DNA of 64,000 bases from Roseiarcus sp036488815 (GCA_036488815.1 DASXGX010000141.1:39345-103344), one strand, 5' to 3'. Shown: positions 1-10,660, counted from the stretch's first letter. Numbers and translations are program-made. Notes: a model not told the origin generated them from the letters alone.

Positions 1-62
1 TCTATCGCGAAACCGACGCTTCGGGCGCGATTCGGTTCTTCACCTATGTGGTGAGTGAATGA
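1..62 (+). CDS. C-terminal end of an upstream gene (partial)
   Basis: A reading frame entering from the left edge, read from base 3, gives YRETDASGAIRFFTYVVSE and then TGA at 60-62. Composition and codon use look like real coding sequence, and it is followed 28 bases later by the acetyltransferase start in the same direction. Too little is present to name the family. Confidence 0.45.
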   Translation, partial: YRETDASGAIRFFTYVVSE

Positions 63-90
63 CGTACGCATAAACAGGCGGAAGCGGCGA

Positions 91-684
91 ATGGACGAAG
101 AAACCAACCACGCCTCCACGGGCGAGCAAATTCCGGCCCGCGAGACGGACATCAACGTCTTCGTGCGGCCATCGCGCGAGACCGACGTCCCGGCGATGCT
201 GGCGATCTATCTCCACCACATCCGACACGGGGTCGACCCGCGCACCGCCGGCGGCGTCGAAACGCCTGACGCCGACGACCTCAAGCGGCGGCGCAAGAAT
301 ATGCTGCGCGGCCGGCTGCCGCATCTCGTCGCCGAGCGGGCCGGCGTCGTCATCGGCTACGCCTACGCCGTGCCGTTCCGGAAGCGGCCGGCTTACCGCT
401 ATGCGGTGAAGCATTCGATCTACGTTCACCACGACCATCTGAGCCGCGGCGTCGGCAGAATGCTGCTGGCGGCGCTGATCGACGCTTGCGCCGCCGCGGG
501 CTATCGCCAGATGATCGGCTACATCGACGGCGCCAATCAGGCCTCGCTCAAGCTGCACGAAGCCTTCGGCTTCCGGCAGGTCGGCTATCTCCCGCAGATC
601 GGCTACAAATTCGGGCGATGGACCGACTCGATCATGATGCAACGCTCGCTCGGCCTGGGCGCCACCGCGCCGCCCGAGGGGTGA
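91..684 (+). CDS. GNAT family N-acetyltransferase, PAT/Bar-like
   Basis: A 197-residue GNAT acetyltransferase that moves an acetyl group from acetyl-CoA to an amine. The middle holds the acetyl-CoA loop (GVGRMLL), followed by an Ala-rich helix and the motif YIDGANQASLKLHEAFGF, typical of the phosphinothricin acetyltransferase (Bar/Pat) subfamily. Those enzymes commonly acetylate methionine sulfoximine or sulfone or phosphinothricin-like compounds. I prefer the ATG at 91, preceded by a GGCGGAAG ribosome site, over the in-frame GTG at 55, which overlaps the upstream stop. The true substrate cannot be read from sequence. It may be co-transcribed with the partial gene before it. Confidence 0.85.
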   Translation: MDEETNHASTGEQIPARETDINVFVRPSRETDVPAMLAIYLHHIRHGVDPRTAGGVETPDADDLKRRRKNMLRGRLPHLVAERAGVVIGYAYAVPFRKRPAYRYAVKHSIYVHHDHLSRGVGRMLLAALIDACAAAGYRQMIGYIDGANQASLKLHEAFGFRQVGYLPQIGYKFGRWTDSIMMQRSLGLGATAPPEG

Positions 685-690
685 GATCCG

Positions 691-730
691 TCCCCGTCGT
701 TGCGAGCGAAGCGAAGCGAAGCACTCCAGC
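691..730. repeat. Dispersed repeat, family C (copy 1)
   Basis: The sequence reads CGTTGCGAGCGAAGCGAAGC followed by ACTCCAG directly after the acetyltransferase stop. It matches the end of the longer inverted copy at 19027-19155. Such GCGAGCGAAGC elements are widespread intergenic palindromes in proteobacteria. It is non-coding. Confidence 0.6.
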
Positions 731-837
731 GGCGCGGCGATGCAAGCGGCGGCTTCGGACCTCACGCTTCAGCGGTATCGCAGGCGGCTCTAAAGGCTTC
801 CGCATTTTGGCAGAAGCAGCCTCTCCGGAGTCCACTT

Positions 838-930
838 GTCATGCCCGCGAAAGCGGGCATCCAGGAGTCAAGGGCGAAGGCCGGCGGCGGCTGTCTGGAC
901 CCTCGCTTTCGCGAGGGTGACAGGCTGTGT
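838..930. repeat. Dispersed palindromic repeat, family A (copy 1)
   Basis: The element has two short hairpins. ATGCCCGC-GAAA-GCGGGCAT lies at 841-860 and CCTCGC-TTTC-GCGAGG at 901-916. They are joined by a conserved CCAGGAGTCAAGG spacer. Near-identical copies occur at 5461-5547, 19958-20045 and 22211-22306. Copies 1 and 4 also share a downstream tail ending CAACCAAAAAG. It sits in the 287-base gap between the acetyltransferase and the binding-protein gene, facing the 3' ends of both, where it could also work as a bidirectional terminator. Confidence 0.8.
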
Positions 931-971
931 GCGTCAACCAAAAAGCAAAGCGCTCTACGCCCTCCGTCGCG

Positions 972-2018
972 TCACTTAGGCCTGAGGTCGAGGCCGACGC
1001 CCTTGTTCACGAATTGCAGCGTGTAGGCCTTCTTGTAATCGGTGGTGCCCTTGACGATGCCGACCTTGACCATCGTGTCGAAGAAGTTCTTCCAGCGCTC
1101 GTCCGTCATCGCGCCGATGCCGAGCTTCAGCGTGTCGCCCGAGTCGACGATGCCGTATTCCTTGAGCTTGCCGATCGAGAAGGCGAGCTGCTCGTCGGTC
1201 ATCTCAGGGTTTTCTTTCTTGATCATCTCGTTGGCTTTTTTGTTGTCGCCATAGAGATAGTGGTACCAGCCGATCGCCGAGGCGTCGACGAAGCGCTGCA
1301 CGAGATCCGGCCGCTTCTCCACGAGGTCGCGTCGCGTCTCGATGAGGGTCGAATAGGTCGAATAGCCGTAGTCCGAGAGCAGGAAGATGTTGGGCTTGAA
1401 GCCGCCCTGCTTTTCGACCTCGAACGGCTCGGCGGTCAGGTAGCCCTGCTGGATGGAGTGCTTGTCGGCGATGAACGGCGCCGAATTGTAGTTGTAGGGT
1501 TTGACGTTCTCGTCGGTAAACCCGTAGGCGAGCCGCATCCAGGCGTAGAAGGTGTTGAGCGCGCCGTTGCTGACGAACGCGGTCGCCTTCGGCAGATCGG
1601 TCCACTTGTCCAGGCCGACGCCCGGGTGCGACATGAAGATCTGCGGATTTTTCTGGAAGTCGGCGGCGACGGCGATGGTCGGAACGCCCTGCTCGACCGA
1701 CAGGAAATCGCCGATCGTGTCGCCGCCCATGTAGAACTCAATCTTGCCGGCCACCAGCAGCATGCCGCCATTGGACTGCGGCCCGCCCTGCATGATCGTC
1801 ACGTCGAGCCCGTACTTCGCGTAGGTGCCGTCGACGAGCGCCTGATAGTAGCCGCCGTGCTCGGCGTCGGCGAGCCAATTGGTGCCGAAGGTCACCTTGT
1901 CCAGCGCGAAAGCTGGACCGGCGCCGACGAGCGCGGCGGCGAAAGCCAATCCCGCGGACATGCGGCCGAGCGTCTCCAAAACTCCCCCCACCTTGCGCGC
2001 GATACCAATGCGAGCCAT
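972..2018 (-). CDS. ABC transporter substrate-binding protein, NMT1/THI5-like
   Basis: A 348-residue periplasmic binding protein. A signal peptide covers about residues 1-38 (hydrophobic run LAFAAALVGAGPAFA, cleavage after AFA). The mature part has the NMT1/THI5 pattern: FGTNWLADAEHGGYYQAL near the start, then a YGLDVTI strand and a GGDTIGDF ligand loop. Members bind pyrimidine precursors, nitrate or sulfonates, or other small nitrogen compounds. No permease or ATPase gene adjoins it, so it must work with components elsewhere. The divergent neighbour 232 bases away is an 8-oxoguanine deaminase, which suggests an oxidised purine or pyrimidine ligand by inference only. A GAGG ribosome site precedes the ATG at 2018. 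Confidence 0.85.
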   Translation of the reverse strand: MARIGIARKVGGVLETLGRMSAGLAFAAALVGAGPAFALDKVTFGTNWLADAEHGGYYQALVDGTYAKYGLDVTIMQGGPQSNGGMLLVAGKIEFYMGGDTIGDFLSVEQGVPTIAVAADFQKNPQIFMSHPGVGLDKWTDLPKATAFVSNGALNTFYAWMRLAYGFTDENVKPYNYNSAPFIADKHSIQQGYLTAEPFEVEKQGGFKPNIFLLSDYGYSTYSTLIETRRDLVEKRPDLVQRFVDASAIGWYHYLYGDNKKANEMIKKENPEMTDEQLAFSIGKLKEYGIVDSGDTLKLGIGAMTDERWKNFFDTMVKVGIVKGTTDYKKAYTLQFVNKGVGLDLRPK

Positions 2019-2250
2019 TCCGCCCTCGTTTCATCCCTTTGCTGGACTGCCCCATTCGTCCAGACATCACTGTCAGCCAACATAGGAGAAGCTTAACGTC
2101 CAAGTCGACTCTGAAAATGCCGTCTACCGCCTTATTGCTGGCGCCGCATCGCAGCAAAACCTTATTTACAGCGCGCCAAGCGGCGCCGAGAATGCCGGCC
2201 AACCCTCTTCACGCGACGCCGCGCAGCCGTTTTTCAAGGACCTCGCCGAC

Positions 2251-3585
2251 ATGCGCCTATGGATCAAGGACCCGCTCGCCATTCTCGCCGAAGGGGCGGA
2301 GCGAGGCCTCGTCGTCGAAGGGGGAAAAATCGTCGAACTGGTCGCTCGCGGCGCCGCCGGCCCCGCCGCGCCGGTCGACGCCATGTTCGACGCTTCGCGC
2401 CACGTCGCGCTGCCCGGTCTCATCAACACCCATCACCATTTCTACCAAACGCTGACGCGCGCCCACCCCGCCGGGTTCGGCAAGGAATTGGTGCCGTGGC
2501 TCGTCTCGCTCGAACGCGTATGGTCGCGCTTCAAGCCGGAGCATCTGAGGATCGCCGCGCGCATGGCGCTGGTCGAACTGATGCTGTCGGGCTGCACGAC
2601 GGCGGCCGATCACCACAATCTCTTTCCCGCCGCGCTCGCCAACGCGATCGACATCGAGGTCGAGGAGGCGCGCGCGCTCGGCCTGCGCATGACGGTGACG
2701 CGCGGCTCCATGGGGCTCTCCGAGAAGGACGGCGGCCTGCAGCCGGACTCGATCGTGCAGGGGTCCGACGCCATCCTCGAGGACAGCGAGCGGGTGTTGA
2801 AGCTGTTCCACGACCCTTCGCCGGGCTCGATGGTGCGCGTCGCGCTCGCGCCGTGCTCGCCGCTCGCCGTGCCGCAGCGCGTGATGGTCGAAAGCGCGAA
2901 GCTCGCGGAACGCTACGATTGCCGGCTGCATACGCATCTCTGCCAGTCGCTCGACGAGGACGTCTACGCTCAGGCGACCTTCGGCAAGCGCTCGGTCGAT
3001 CTGCTCGAGGAGGCGGGGTGGCTGAGCCCGCGCGCGTGGGTCGCTCACGGCGTTCACTTCAATTCAGACGAAATCCGCCACCTCGGCAGCGCGGGCGTCG
3101 GCGTCTGCCATTGCGCCGCCTCGGACATGCTGTTCGGCCTCGGCGTCTGCCCGACCAAGGACCTGGAGGCGGCGGGCGTCGCGGTCGGGCTCGGCGTCGA
3201 CGGTTCGGCCTCCAACGATTCCTCCAACATGATGGAGGCGGCGCGGCACGCGCTGATGCTGGGGCGACTGCGCTACGGCGCCTCGGGCGTCAGCCATCTC
3301 GACGCCTTGCGATGGGCGACCGAGGGCTCGGCCCGCTGCCTCGGGCGCGACGACATTGGCCGCATCGCAGTCGGGCTCGAAGCCGACCTCGCGCTGTTCA
3401 CGCTCGACGAGCCGCGCTTCAGCGGGGCGCAAGACCCGATCGCCGCGCTCGTTCTGTGCGGCGCCCATCGCGCGGATCGGGTGATGGTCGCCGGGCACTG
3501 GCGCGTCGTCGACGGCGCGCCAGTCGGGGTCGACCTCGCACAGCTGATGGCCGAGCATCGCGCGGCGGCGCAGGCTTTCGCCTGA
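2251..3585 (+). CDS. 8-oxoguanine deaminase (amidohydrolase)
   Basis: A 444-residue metal-dependent amidohydrolase of the TrzN/AtzA and cytosine-deaminase-like group. It has the HxH metal site (NTHHHFYQ, residues 59-66), later metal histidines in LHTHLCQS and AHGVHF, and the Asp in GLGVDGSASND. The run CHCAASDMLFGLGVCP followed by SNMMEAARHA closely follows the 8-oxoguanine deaminase type described for Pseudomonas Pa0142, which converts 8-oxoguanine to uric acid. That would salvage or clear oxidised guanine. Length is normal. The start ATG has an AAGGA site upstream. It diverges from the NMT1/THI5-like binding protein. A related aryl or triazine amidohydrolase is the alternative. Confidence 0.85.
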   Translation: MRLWIKDPLAILAEGAERGLVVEGGKIVELVARGAAGPAAPVDAMFDASRHVALPGLINTHHHFYQTLTRAHPAGFGKELVPWLVSLERVWSRFKPEHLRIAARMALVELMLSGCTTAADHHNLFPAALANAIDIEVEEARALGLRMTVTRGSMGLSEKDGGLQPDSIVQGSDAILEDSERVLKLFHDPSPGSMVRVALAPCSPLAVPQRVMVESAKLAERYDCRLHTHLCQSLDEDVYAQATFGKRSVDLLEEAGWLSPRAWVAHGVHFNSDEIRHLGSAGVGVCHCAASDMLFGLGVCPTKDLEAAGVAVGLGVDGSASNDSSNMMEAARHALMLGRLRYGASGVSHLDALRWATEGSARCLGRDDIGRIAVGLEADLALFTLDEPRFSGAQDPIAALVLCGAHRADRVMVAGHWRVVDGAPVGVDLAQLMAEHRAAAQAFA

Positions 3586-3780
3586 GCGTTTCACCAAAAG
3601 GAAAGACCAAGAGGAAATACTCGCGCTGCATCGCGAGGCGATCGGCGAGAGACGGGCTGTTCGGTACGGAACCAGGGGCCGCGCAGCGTTGACAGCGCCC
3701 ATCTCGCCCTCCATCTACATCACGTTGTCGTAAGAGCCTTTCTGACGCGGCGTTCTTCAATCTCCAACCCAGTGCCGTGC

Positions 3781-4263
3781 ATGAAGTCGTCGTCGTCCTC
3801 GACAAACAAACTTCACCGCTCCCAGGTGGGCGCCTTGCCGATCCGCTTGGATCAGAATGGCGAGCCGCAGATTTTACTTCTGACATCGCGGGAGACCCGC
3901 CGCTGGATCATTCCCAAGGGTTGGCGGATGAAGGGGCGCACGCCCTGGCAAGCGGCTGCGCGAGAAGCGCTCGAAGAAGCCGGCGTCGTCGGCCGTCCGC
4001 ACAAGAAGCCGATCGGCAGCTACACCTATTTCAAGCGGCAGAAGGCGCATTTCGAGCTTTGCCGGGTCGACGTCTACATCCTCGACTTCGCCAAGCAGCT
4101 CAAGACCTGGCGCGAGATCGGTCAGCGGGATGTCCAATGGTTCTCGCAGGGCCAGGCGGCGGATCTCGTCGAGGAGCCGGGCCTCATCGCCATCATCCTG
4201 AAGATCGACGCCAGTGCGCTGGCGAAGCTCAAGCCCAAGGGGTTCGCCGCCTCGACGCCGTAA
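3781..4263 (+). CDS. Nudix hydrolase
   Basis: About 160 residues forming one Nudix fold, which cleaves nucleoside diphosphate-X compounds. The Nudix box is GWRMKGRTPWQAAAREALEE followed by AGV. The REALEEAGV half is canonical, but the first glutamate expected after GX5 is an arginine. A similar IPKGW-MKG form is common in alphaproteobacterial relatives resembling diphosphoinositol-polyphosphate phosphohydrolases, so the protein may still be active. A GTG at 3772 is a possible alternative start; the ATG at 3781 is chosen because the family fold begins soon after. It converges with the SDR gene, leaving 14 bases between stops. Confidence 0.82.
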   Translation: MKSSSSSTNKLHRSQVGALPIRLDQNGEPQILLLTSRETRRWIIPKGWRMKGRTPWQAAAREALEEAGVVGRPHKKPIGSYTYFKRQKAHFELCRVDVYILDFAKQLKTWREIGQRDVQWFSQGQAADLVEEPGLIAIILKIDASALAKLKPKGFAASTP

Positions 4264-4277
4264 GGCCGCCGGCCGCG

Positions 4278-5054
4278 TCACATCGCCTCGCCGCCGTCCA
4301 CCGTCAGCGTCTGGCCGACGATGTGACGCGACTTTTCGCCGCTGAGGAACAGCACGACGTCGGCGATGTCCTCGGCATCCGCAATTCGGCCAGCGGGGAT
4401 GCGGCCAACCATCGCCTCGCGGTCGAGCCGGCCGGCGGCGAAATCCGCCAGGACGCCCGGCGTCGTCACATGGCCGGGCGCGACGCCGTTGACGCGCACG
4501 CCCTTGGCGGTCCATTCGAGCGCCATGCTCTGCGTCAGCATGTCGAGCGCCGCCTTGGAGGCGGAGTAGAGCCCGCAGCCCGGCGCCGGCCGCGCGCCGG
4601 CGATGCTGCTGACGTTGACGATCGTCGCGGGACGTTTCGCCTCGATCGCCCAGCGCGCGAGCGCCCGCGCGCAGTTGAGCGGGCCGAGCAGGTTGGCGCC
4701 AAGGAAGCGGTTCGCCATCTCCGGCTCGGCGTCGAGCAGCGGAACGAGCGCGAAATACGCGGCGTTGTTGACGAGCACGTCGACGGCGCCGAAATGGGCG
4801 ACCGCCTCGGCGATCAGCTTCTCGCATTGCTCGGGAACGCTCACGTCCGCCGGGGCGGCGAGCGCGCTCACGCGCGTCTCGCGCGCGATCTCCTCCGCCG
4901 CCTTCTCGGCGGCTTCGACGTTGCGTCCGGCCACCACCACATGCGCGCCGCGCTGCGCGAAAGCGCGCGCGACCGCTCGGCCGATGCCGGCGCTGCCGCC
5001 GGTGACGACGACGACCTTATGGGCGAATTCGGCGCAGGACTGCGGCTCAGGCAC
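4278..5054 (-). CDS. SDR family oxidoreductase
   Basis: A 258-residue classical short-chain dehydrogenase/reductase using NAD(P). The Rossmann motif TGGSAGIG is near residue 18, followed by NNAAY, the catalytic Ser in VNVSSIAG, and the YSASK catalytic Tyr-Lys pair. The C-terminal GQTLTVDGG is typical. The start is a GTG at 5054 because GGAGGG lies about 7 bases upstream and no ATG occurs before the Rossmann motif. It lies 23 bases behind the pterin dehydratase gene in the same direction, so the two are probably co-transcribed. That makes a pterin-linked reductase possible, but the substrate is unknown. Confidence 0.85.
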   Translation of the reverse strand: MPEPQSCAEFAHKVVVVTGGSAGIGRAVARAFAQRGAHVVVAGRNVEAAEKAAEEIARETRVSALAAPADVSVPEQCEKLIAEAVAHFGAVDVLVNNAAYFALVPLLDAEPEMANRFLGANLLGPLNCARALARWAIEAKRPATIVNVSSIAGARPAPGCGLYSASKAALDMLTQSMALEWTAKGVRVNGVAPGHVTTPGVLADFAAGRLDREAMVGRIPAGRIADAEDIADVVLFLSGEKSRHIVGQTLTVDGGEAM

Positions 5055-5077
5055 TGCGGCGCCCTCCGAACTGGCCT

Positions 5078-5389
5078 TCAACGCATGCTCTGGAAACGGC
5101 GCGCCGCGGCGCTGATGCGCGTGGCGGTCTCGATGTCCAGGTCGGTGATCTTGTGGCCCGCGTCGTGCGTGCAGAACGAGAACGAGACGCGGTTGTAGGA
5201 ATTGTGGAACTCGGGGTGATGGTTCATCACCTCGGCCTCGATCGCGATCTCGACGATAAAGGCGATGGCGTCGCGAAACGTCGCGAACTCGAATGCGGAC
5301 TCGATGTTGCCGTTCTTGACCGACCACCCCGGCAGCTTCGTGAGCTCGGACTGAATCTCGGACTCGCTGAGAATCTTGTAGTTCGCCAT
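5078..5389 (-). CDS. phhB: 4a-hydroxytetrahydrobiopterin dehydratase
   Basis: A 103-residue pterin-4a-carbinolamine dehydratase. It dehydrates the 4a-hydroxypterin made by aromatic amino acid hydroxylases so that the cofactor can be recycled. The diagnostic stretch is EVMNHHPEFHNSYNRVSF (histidine pair plus NSYNRV), followed by THDAGHKITDLD. The length is full for the family. No phenylalanine hydroxylase is in the window. The downstream SDR is the likely operon partner. Names phhB and pcd are both in use for this family. Confidence 0.93.
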   Translation of the reverse strand: MANYKILSESEIQSELTKLPGWSVKNGNIESAFEFATFRDAIAFIVEIAIEAEVMNHHPEFHNSYNRVSFSFCTHDAGHKITDLDIETATRISAAARRFQSMR

Positions 5390-5836
5390 CTCGCGTCTCC
5401 CATTCGGCCCGCAGCGAGCGGGCGTTAGCGCGCTTTGCAGTTTGATTTACGCGGCGCGGCTGTCACCCCCGCGAAAGCGGAGGACCAGAGCAACCGCCGC
5501 AGGCCTTTGCCTTTGACTCCTGGATGCCCGCTTTCGCGGGCATGACAGGGGCCGCCCGGAGAGGCCGCTCCGACCAAAACGCACTGCGCGCTCGACCGTT
5601 CCGCACTCGGACGCAATAGATGGTTGACCGCAGGCGTGCGGCTCATCACCCGGCCCTCGTCCTGACCTTCTCCCCGCACAGCCCGTCGAAAAACGGGCGT
5701 TCTGACGAACGCCTCATGGGAGGAAGGGATCCTTGCGTCAGCTTAAAAGCAGCAAGCTTCCAGACTCGCGCGCTCTCGTCTCCGCCAGGAGACTATGACG
5801 GCTTCGGGCAGGCGAGCAACTGCGGCGATCGCCCGC
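5390..5836. other. Intergenic region, phhB to ssb (447 bp)
   Basis: No credible gene. It holds the family A repeat at 5461-5547 and, closer to ssb, unremarkable GC-rich sequence with weak hairpins. The phhB promoter must lie in its left end. Confidence 0.6.
5461..5547. repeat. Dispersed palindromic repeat, family A (copy 2, inverted)
   Basis: Inverted copy relative to 838-930. It starts TGTCACCCCCGCGAAAGCGG and ends with the hairpin ATGCCCGC-TTTC-GCGGGCAT followed by GACA. The inner TTTGACTCCTGGATGCCCGC segment is the reverse complement of the other copies. Confidence 0.8.
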
Positions 5837-6337
5837 TCAGAACGGGATGTCGTCGTCGAGGTCGCCGCCGCCGCCCCCGCCGCCGCCGGTCAGCGCCGGG
5901 CGCCGTTCGGTCGGCGACGAGCGGCCGAAGCTCGCGCCGCGATCCTCGCCGCCCGGGAAGCTGTCGCGGCCGCCTTCACCGCCGGCGCGGGAATCGAGCA
6001 GGGTCAATTCGCCGCGGAAGCGCTGCAGCACGACCTCGGTCGTATATTTCTCGGCGCCGGACTGATCCGTCCATTTGCGGGTCTGCAACTGGCCCTCGAC
6101 GTAGACCTTGGTGCCCTTCTTGCAATATTGCTCCGCCACCTTGCCGAGATTCTCGTTGAAGATGACGATGTTGTGCCACTCGGTGCGCTCCTTGCGCTCG
6201 CCGCTGGCCTTGTCGCGCCAGGTCTCGGACGTGGCGATCGGAAAGCTGACGACCTGGTCGCCGGAGTTCAGGCGGCTCACTTTGGGGTCCTTGCCGATGT
6301 TGCCGATCAGAATGACTTTGTTGACGCTACCCGCCAT
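5837..6337 (-). CDS. ssb: Single-stranded DNA-binding protein
   Basis: A 166-residue SSB that coats single-stranded DNA during replication, repair and recombination. The OB fold begins MAGSVNKVILIGNIGKDP and continues through TEWHNIVIF and the YVEGQLQTRKW strand. A Gly-rich disordered linker (about residues 118-158) leads to the acidic tip DLDDDIPF, which recruits partner proteins. The ATG at 6337 is chosen because homologues start at MAGSVNKV; the in-frame extension to 6529 is spurious. It is divergent from uvrA with an SOS box between them, so both are likely LexA-controlled. Confidence 0.97.
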   Translation of the reverse strand: MAGSVNKVILIGNIGKDPKVSRLNSGDQVVSFPIATSETWRDKASGERKERTEWHNIVIFNENLGKVAEQYCKKGTKVYVEGQLQTRKWTDQSGAEKYTTEVVLQRFRGELTLLDSRAGGEGGRDSFPGGEDRGASFGRSSPTERRPALTGGGGGGGGDLDDDIPF

Positions 6338-6688
6338 GTTGCTCTCCTTTTGACCCTCGTCGCCTGCCGCCATCTCGTGACGAGCCGCCCGTCGAAGCGA
6401 AGGGGGAAGCCCTTCGCAAAGCGCGCCGCCCTGCCCTTCGGGCCGTCCCTCGCGCGAAGAGGTTAAATCCGCGCCACCGTACATCGCCGAGGCGGTTCGC
6501 GCTGCCCGCCCCCGGCCACTTGTCCACAAGCGGCGCCCCCTCCCGTCATTTGGCGACGGCGCTCGGACGCACTACATTCCCGAAAGAGCGCCCTTTCGAG
6601 GCGCTTTTCATTGTTCTCTGTTTGTTCTAGCATTCGCGCCTGGCCGGCGCAAGCCGCCGCGCGATTCGCGTCAATTGAGAAGGCCGTC
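6338..6688. other. Divergent ssb-uvrA intergenic region (351 bp)
   Basis: Contains the promoters for both genes and the SOS box at 6613-6627. Nothing else recognisable is present. Confidence 0.6.
6613..6627. promoter_or_regulatory. LexA-binding SOS box
   Basis: GTTC-TCTGTTT-GTTC is an exact match to the alphaproteobacterial LexA consensus GTTC-N7-GTTC. It lies 61 bases before the uvrA start and about 276 bases before the ssb start, in the shared divergent spacer. Both genes are classic SOS targets. Confidence 0.88.
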
Positions 6689-9628
<2,940 letters not shown>

Positions 9629-9675
9629 CAGGGCCGGGCGCTGCTGTTTACTGCGGCGTGATGGAATTCGGAAAG

Positions 9676-9767
9676 CCCTCATCCGGCGCTTCGCGCCACC
9701 TTCTCCCGCAAGCGGGAGAAGGGATAAAGCCCCTCTCCCGCTTGCGGGAGAGGGGTTGGGGTGAGGG
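9676..9767. repeat. Dispersed palindromic repeat, family B (copy 1)
   Basis: Starts CCCTCATCCGGCGCTTCGCG and ends GTGAGGG. Inside are two hairpins, CTTCTCCCGCAAGCGGGAGAAG and CTCTCCCGCTTGCGGGAGAG, which can also pair with each other into one long structure. It lies 48 bases past the uvrA stop. The longer copy 2 is at 12954-13071. Confidence 0.8.
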
Positions 9768-9899
9768 AAGTTTCCACCAACCTGCAGAAGGTTCTCGGCG
9801 GCTCGCGCCACTACGTCCATCACCTCGAACAGGCTGACCTTTCCCTTCTCATGATGGAAAAGAGGTCGACGTCTGAATGGTTGAACGCTCGCCGCCGAA

Positions 9900-9922
9900 G
9901 GGATATGCTTCGCGTATATCCC
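9900..9922. promoter_or_regulatory. Candidate vapBC operator
   Basis: A perfect inverted repeat GGGATAT-N9-ATATCCC whose last base is 23 bases before the vapB ATG. Toxin-antitoxin operons of this type are normally repressed by the VapBC complex binding palindromes at the promoter. The AT-rich arms could overlap the -10 element. Confidence 0.6.
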
Positions 9923-9945
9923 GCCTTCGACGCAGGACGCACGCC

Positions 9946-10167
9946 ATGACTCGCACCAGACTTTTCCGCTCCAATCGGTCGCAGGCGGTTCGACTGCCGA
10001 AGGATGTCGCCTTTCCCGAGGGCGTCGAGGAGGTCAACGTGCTTCGCGACGGCAAGCGCCGCGTGATCGTGCCTGCGAACGCGGTCTGGGACGATTTCTT
10101 CGATGCGCCGGGCATCGATCTGCCGCCGCGCGAACAGCCAGAGGCGCAGGCGCGCGACGAATTCTGA
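9946..10167 (+). CDS. vapB: Antitoxin VapB
   Basis: A 73-residue antitoxin. The N-terminal SpoVT/AbrB-type swapped-hairpin DNA-binding domain is clear (LFRSNRSQAVRLPKDVAFP then VNVLRDGKRRVIVP). The C-terminal 30 residues (WDDFFDAPGIDLPPREQPEA) are acidic and aromatic and should wrap the toxin. The ATG at 9946 gives the normal family length; upstream in-frame codons overlap the operator. Its TGA overlaps the vapC ATG by one base, which indicates translational coupling. Confidence 0.9.
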   Translation: MTRTRLFRSNRSQAVRLPKDVAFPEGVEEVNVLRDGKRRVIVPANAVWDDFFDAPGIDLPPREQPEAQARDEF

Positions 10168-10565
10168 TGCTGCGATACCTGCTCGATACAAATCTCTGCA
10201 TCCGAGCGTTGCGGGATCGCTCGCCGACGCTTCGGGATCGCTTCAATCGAGAAGCCGATGGATTGTCGATTTCGACGATCGTCCTGACCGAGTTGCTGCA
10301 TGGGGCGGCGAAATCGGCGCGGCCGGACGCGAACCGGCGCGAGGTTGAGAATTTCGCCGCGCGGCTCGAAGTCCTCCGCTACGATACAGCTGCGGCGCAA
10401 CATGCGGCGGATATTCGCGCGACGCTCGAGCGGCGGGGACAGGCGATCGGCGGCTATGACGTGCTGATCGCCGGCCATGCGCGCAGCCTAGGGCTGATCG
10501 TCGTGACGGGGAATCGCGGCGAATTTGACCGTGTCGACGGATTGCGCTGCGAGGACTGGGGCTAA
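10167..10565 (+). CDS. vapC: PIN-domain ribonuclease toxin VapC
   Basis: A 132-residue PIN nuclease, the toxin of the pair. Mg-binding acidic residues are in place: Asp7 in LLDTN, Glu42 in LTELLHG, Asp98 in GYDVLIAGHA and acidic residues near 119-121 in TGNRGEFDRV. Known VapC toxins cleave initiator tRNA or rRNA; the target here is unknown. The gene looks intact and is preceded by an intact antitoxin. It likely acts as a stress or stabilisation module. Confidence 0.92.
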   Translation: MLRYLLDTNLCIRALRDRSPTLRDRFNREADGLSISTIVLTELLHGAAKSARPDANRREVENFAARLEVLRYDTAAAQHAADIRATLERRGQAIGGYDVLIAGHARSLGLIVVTGNRGEFDRVDGLRCEDWG

Positions 10566-10660
10566 CTGCGCCGTCTTTCGCCTGAATTCTCCCCCATTCG
10601 CTTGGTAAACCGCTGCCTGAAGGCGCCCAGCTGTGTCAGCGCCGAACTGGAGGCGCGAAC

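Noticed and set aside
2019..2250. Possible TPP riboswitch between the NMT1/THI5-like and deaminase genes
   Set aside because: I looked because of the THI5-like name, but no CTGAGA-type thi-box or long conserved stems are present.
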